A stretch of DNA of 64,000 nucleotides from Candidatus Gastranaerophilales bacterium (GTDB lineage Bacteria; Cyanobacteriota; Vampirovibrionia; Gastranaerophilales; Gastranaerophilaceae), in assembly GCA_944322675.1 (NCBI GenBank), contig CALUPO010000004.1, positions 62,001 through 126,000 of the forward strand, given 5' to 3'. Both the position numbers and the translations under genes were made by a program. The notes beneath the pieces are model-generated. The model saw only the letters and a list, made by a program, of their open reading frames with translations, did no database searches and was not told where the DNA came from. Position 1 is the stretch's first letter; each line of letters opens with the position of its first letter. This document shows positions 60,769 through 64,000 of the stretch, piece by piece.

Positions 60769-61992
60769 TTAAGAATTAGTTATAATATGATTATCATATT
60801 TTTGAATGTGATCAAAATGCCCGAAAATCACATTTGTATATTTTTCTGATTTTAAATTATCAGATTGATTTTTCTTATATTCAAGTATATATTCCTTACA
60901 AGAAACAATTTTACCCGGTCTATAGGACATTTTTGAATGATTAAATAAAGGATTCATGTAAGTTTTAGTTTCAAAACCACCATTTGAGTATTTATGACTT
61001 TTTATTAATTTTTTACATTTTTTTACTTCTCCATTTGGATATAATTGAACACCCACCATTATTTTAGACTCACCATTTGTATACGTTTCTTCAAGACCTT
61101 TATAAGTTATTTTATCTTGAATTTCGTCAAGTTCAAAAAATGCAAATCTTCTTGTTTGCAATTTATAAGGATTTTTGTTACATACTAATATAACTTCTTC
61201 ACTTGTTTTTAGCCTTCCATCAGGATAATATTGTGCATTTTTATATTCATTAGTTTTATAAAAATTACTTTGAGTAAATTTAATTAAAGCCTTTTTTGAA
61301 AATATGACTCCTCCATTTTCATTGAATTTTACACCATGATATTCTTCAGTTTTATGCCGATTATTTTTGTTTTTAAATGTATAATTGACATTTAAGGCTT
61401 CCTTTATATTTCCAAAATTATCAAACTGCGGCTTTACATATGATTTATGTATAAGCTTATCATCTCTTTGAGTTTTATATGTATATTCAATTAATTCTCC
61501 ACCTGTTATTTTACCTTTTTCTATTTCAGGTTCTGTTATAGTTACAAAATAATCTTCGTTATTATGCATTAACATATTTTGCCCGCAAAACTTATCATGT
61601 ATATAATTTTTTTCATCCAACATCTCTTTTGGAATATTACCGCTTATTGGAATATTATCATTTTTAGGTTCTTTATTTTCAACTTGTGTTTGTGTTTCAA
61701 CTGGAGAATTAGTCTGAATTTCAACCGGAGAAACAGTTTGTGTCTGTGTTTCTACAGCATCATTTCTTCTTCTATTTAAAACTAAATTTGGCAACATAGA
61801 AGAAATAACACGGGATGATGATATTTGAGAAATTGTCCTTTTTATTCCATTAAATGCTCTTTTCATCATATTATCCCGCATTCCAAACGATATAGTGTTT
61901 GTGCTTGTTGTTAACACATTTTTTTTAATTTTTTTGTTTTGTCTTGTATTGTAATAATTTGAAACATTGTTAAATTGGCTTGTGATTTTCAT
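60769..61992 (-). CDS. Repeat protein family member 2 (MORN-like repeats)
   Basis: A 407-residue paralogue of the gene at 59317. The tag region has TSTNTISFGMR, followed by a Thr/Gln-rich low-complexity tract (VETQTQTVSPVEIQTNSPVE), then repeats such as SYVKPQFDNFGNIKEALNVNY and YHGVKFNENGGVIFSKKALI. The shared block 'KFNENG' and 'FKNKNNRHK' with the downstream paralogue shows duplication. Function unknown. The ATG at 61992 is followed by an Asn/Lys-rich stretch that is typical for this group. Confidence 0.6.
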   Translation of the reverse strand: MKITSQFNNVSNYYNTRQNKKIKKNVLTTSTNTISFGMRDNMMKRAFNGIKRTISQISSSRVISSMLPNLVLNRRRNDAVETQTQTVSPVEIQTNSPVETQTQVENKEPKNDNIPISGNIPKEMLDEKNYIHDKFCGQNMLMHNNEDYFVTITEPEIEKGKITGGELIEYTYKTQRDDKLIHKSYVKPQFDNFGNIKEALNVNYTFKNKNNRHKTEEYHGVKFNENGGVIFSKKALIKFTQSNFYKTNEYKNAQYYPDGRLKTSEEVILVCNKNPYKLQTRRFAFFELDEIQDKITYKGLEETYTNGESKIMVGVQLYPNGEVKKCKKLIKSHKYSNGGFETKTYMNPLFNHSKMSYRPGKIVSCKEYILEYKKNQSDNLKSEKYTNVIFGHFDHIQKYDNHIITNS

Positions 61993-62105
61993 TATATTCC
62001 CCCTACTTGCTTTTGCTAATTATAAATCTATAGTTATTTAATTTTAAAATATTTTATTCATATTTATTTTGATACTTCATATTTTTTTATCTTAAAATAC
62101 TATAA

Positions 62106-64000
62106 TCAATAAATAGTTTTAAATGAGGTATATTTCATTCCTGCTTGAGTTTTTGTATTTTTATCATACTTCATTTTAACATTTTTAAATTCTATAGCTT
62201 TTAAGTCTTTTTCATTTTTTTTATCATATTCATAAACCAAAGCTTTAGCTTTTGTAGGCTGACCTGATTTATTAAGCTTAGGTTCTTTGTATGTTTGTGT
62301 TTTTAATTTATCACTTTGTTCTTTACTATATTCATAAACTAAGGCTTTAGCTTTTGCAGGCTGACCTGATTTATTAAGCTTAGGTTCTTTGTATGTTTGT
62401 GTTTTTATTTTATCACTTTGTTCTTCATTATATTCATAACTTAATGCACTGGCTTTTGCGGGCAAACCCGATTTATTAAACTTAGGTTCCTGATACGTTT
62501 GTGTTTTTAATTTATCATCCCGTCCTTTATCATATCTATAAATTAGCGAATTAGTTTCTAATATTTTACCTTCACCATCAAATTTTGTATTTTTAAAAGT
62601 TTGAGTTATAAGCTTATCATCTCTTCCATTTCCGTATCCGTATGTAACCAAACTTGATTTTAAAGGTTGATATAAATCATCAATTTTAGTTACATCCTTA
62701 TAAATATCAAATTTTATTTCATTATCTTTATTGTATTTGTTTACAACAAGTGATGCTTTTTCAGGCCTTTCAAAGGGGGTCAACTCAACATTATTAAATT
62801 GTTGTGATTTAAAGTTTTTTTTGTTTCCATCATTATATACAAAAGTCAATATATCAGCTTTCTTAGGTGTATATTGAAATTGAGATAATCTTGCATTTTT
62901 ATAAATTTTGGCATTTAATTTATCTTCTCTTCCCGTATCATATTCATAAACAACTAAATCTGTTTTTACACTACCATCGGGTTTATCAAGTTTAACATTT
63001 TCATATTTTTGAGTTTTTAATTTATCAAATCTACCATTATCAAATTCATTTATTAGAAAACTTGCTTTTATTATTTCTCCAAGATTATTACACTTTACAT
63101 CTTTATATTTTTTTGTTTTTAGTTTATCATTTCGTATATTATACTGTTGAACAAGTGTATCTGCTTGTATTGGATTTTCTACATTGTTAAGTTTAACATA
63201 TTCATATATTTTATTTTTTATAGCACTTTTTGCTAAATCTTGCTTATATTCACAAACCAGTGAATCTGCCTGTACAATTTTTCCATTATTAAGTTCAGGA
63301 TTTTTATATGTTCTTAATTTTAAGTTGTCATATCTTTTATCATTATATTCTATTATTATTAAATCACTATTATCAACTTGACCAAAATTATCTAATGATG
63401 GATTTTTATATGTTTTTGATTTTAAATCATCACGTTGATCTTCATTATATTCCATAATCATAAGGTCGCTTGCTTTAATTTGATTAAAATCATTAATTTT
63501 TGGATTTTTATATGTTTTTGATCTTAAATTTTCACGTTGACCTTTATCATATTCCATAACTATCGAATCAACTTGCATTATTTGACTAGATTTATCAAAT
63601 TTAATATTTTTATATGTTTGAGATTTTAATTTGTCACTACGATTATCAAAATCCATAATTAAGAACTCTGTTTGAATCATCTGACCGTAATTGTCATATT
63701 TAGGATTTTTAAATGTTTCTGTTTTTAATCGATCATATCTATTATCATATTCTGAAGTTATAGATTCACTTGAAATAATTTGATTAAAATTATTAAAAAC
63801 AGGGTTTTTGTACTTTTGTGATTTTAATCTATTAATTTTTGTATTATCATATTTATAAGTTACAAAATCTGCTTTAAGCGGGTCTTCTAAACTATCAAAT
63901 TCAACATTTTTATATTCTACTTCTTTTAACTTATCACTATGATTTTTATTATATTTACAAACATATAAACCAGCTTTAGACATCTTTCCAAAGTTATCAC
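62106..64000 (-). CDS. Repeat protein family member 3, 5' end beyond window
   Basis: At least 630 residues made of about 18 repeats of 30-36 residues, with the pattern 'DKLKTQTYKEPKLNKSGQ' then 'A.aLvYEY'. The frame continues through the right edge of the window with the same repeat (DNFGKMSKAGL), so the internal ATG at 63983 is not the start. Three consecutive repeats at about 62230-62500 are nearly identical in DNA, which points to recent expansion. No domain apart from the repeats is visible in the window. Confidence 0.6.
   Translation of the reverse strand, partial: DNFGKMSKAGLYVCKYNKNHSDKLKEVEYKNVEFDSLEDPLKADFVTYKYDNTKINRLKSQKYKNPVFNNFNQIISSESITSEYDNRYDRLKTETFKNPKYDNYGQMIQTEFLIMDFDNRSDKLKSQTYKNIKFDKSSQIMQVDSIVMEYDKGQRENLRSKTYKNPKINDFNQIKASDLMIMEYNEDQRDDLKSKTYKNPSLDNFGQVDNSDLIIIEYNDKRYDNLKLRTYKNPELNNGKIVQADSLVCEYKQDLAKSAIKNKIYEYVKLNNVENPIQADTLVQQYNIRNDKLKTKKYKDVKCNNLGEIIKASFLINEFDNGRFDKLKTQKYENVKLDKPDGSVKTDLVVYEYDTGREDKLNAKIYKNARLSQFQYTPKKADILTFVYNDGNKKNFKSQQFNNVELTPFERPEKASLVVNKYNKDNEIKFDIYKDVTKIDDLYQPLKSSLVTYGYGNGRDDKLITQTFKNTKFDGEGKILETNSLIYRYDKGRDDKLKTQTYQEPKFNKSGLPAKASALSYEYNEEQSDKIKTQTYKEPKLNKSGQPAKAKALVYEYSKEQSDKLKTQTYKEPKLNKSGQPTKAKALVYEYDKKNEKDLKAIEFKNVKMKYDKNTKTQAGMKYTSFKTIY

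Overview
The window is AT-rich DNA from a Gram-negative-type bacterium. Supporting clues are a Kdo-pathway phosphatase, a secretin-based pilus/secretion operon and an AlgI/AlgJ-like acetylation pair. Several proteins have short low-complexity N-termini carrying an 'ISFG'/'TSFG'-like tag (positions 58841-61992). Together these suggest a gut Gastranaerophilales (Melainabacteria, non-photosynthetic Cyanobacteria relative). That placement is an inference, not proven by a marker gene.

Layout: (1) 1-8100 is host housekeeping: kdsC (partial), a dispersed-repeat cluster, a HIT protein, a LysE exporter, tRNA-Ser(CGA), a thermonuclease, an MBOAT/AlgJ-like pair whose AlgJ-like member is broken by an in-frame TAA, then rplS and rbgA. 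(2) 8114-16523 holds a decayed PAPS-reductase-like gene, a DUF475 membrane protein and a four-gene type IV pilus/type II secretion operon (PilC/GspF, PilB/GspE, secretin, a PilP/GspC-like protein). (3) 16650-20164 holds a U32-like protein, a small hypothetical protein and a membrane zinc-metallopeptidase-like protein. (4) About 20200-53400 is a podovirus-like prophage: a small Zn-ribbon protein, a LuxR-type HTH protein, small terminase, an adaptor-like protein, a scaffold-like protein, portal, major capsid, a beta-propeller tail protein, a GNAT-like protein and large terminase. No integrase, replication or clear lysis gene was recognised. (5) 53600-64000 is host again: a small protein, an HD-domain protein, adk-map-rsmI, and a family of repeat proteins running off the right edge.

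The main discovery is that two effector/immunity arrays make up more than half of the prophage. Array 1 (24173-35280) starts with one full-length polymorphic protein. It is followed by a tandem series of N-terminally truncated toxin cassettes that all restart at the same SFRQKLFQ junction, each paired with a multi-pass membrane immunity-like protein. The toxin tails carry a D-x-Y-D-F-N motif and surrounding pattern resembling colicin M (lipid II hydrolase). Array 2 (38206-46449) contains effectors with N-terminal toxin domains (three GHSLGG lipases and one DUF6973-like domain). Each is divergently paired, about 40 bp away, with a small membrane protein encoded on the opposite strand. The array-2 effectors share a C-terminal TRE..M..DEYL..E..IM.QL module with the phage protein at 35382-36014, which lies next to the portal gene. 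This suggests that the toxins are sorted to, or packaged in, phage particles.

The arrays show extensive recombination: mosaic junctions, near-identical toxins next to divergent immunity genes, truncated effector starts with surviving immunity genes, a (TA)10-associated frameshift, and two unrelated mobile repeats inserted at the same point of the effector tails. Dispersed GC-richer repeats of the same families sit at 535-1560, 39924-40111 and 47700-49260.
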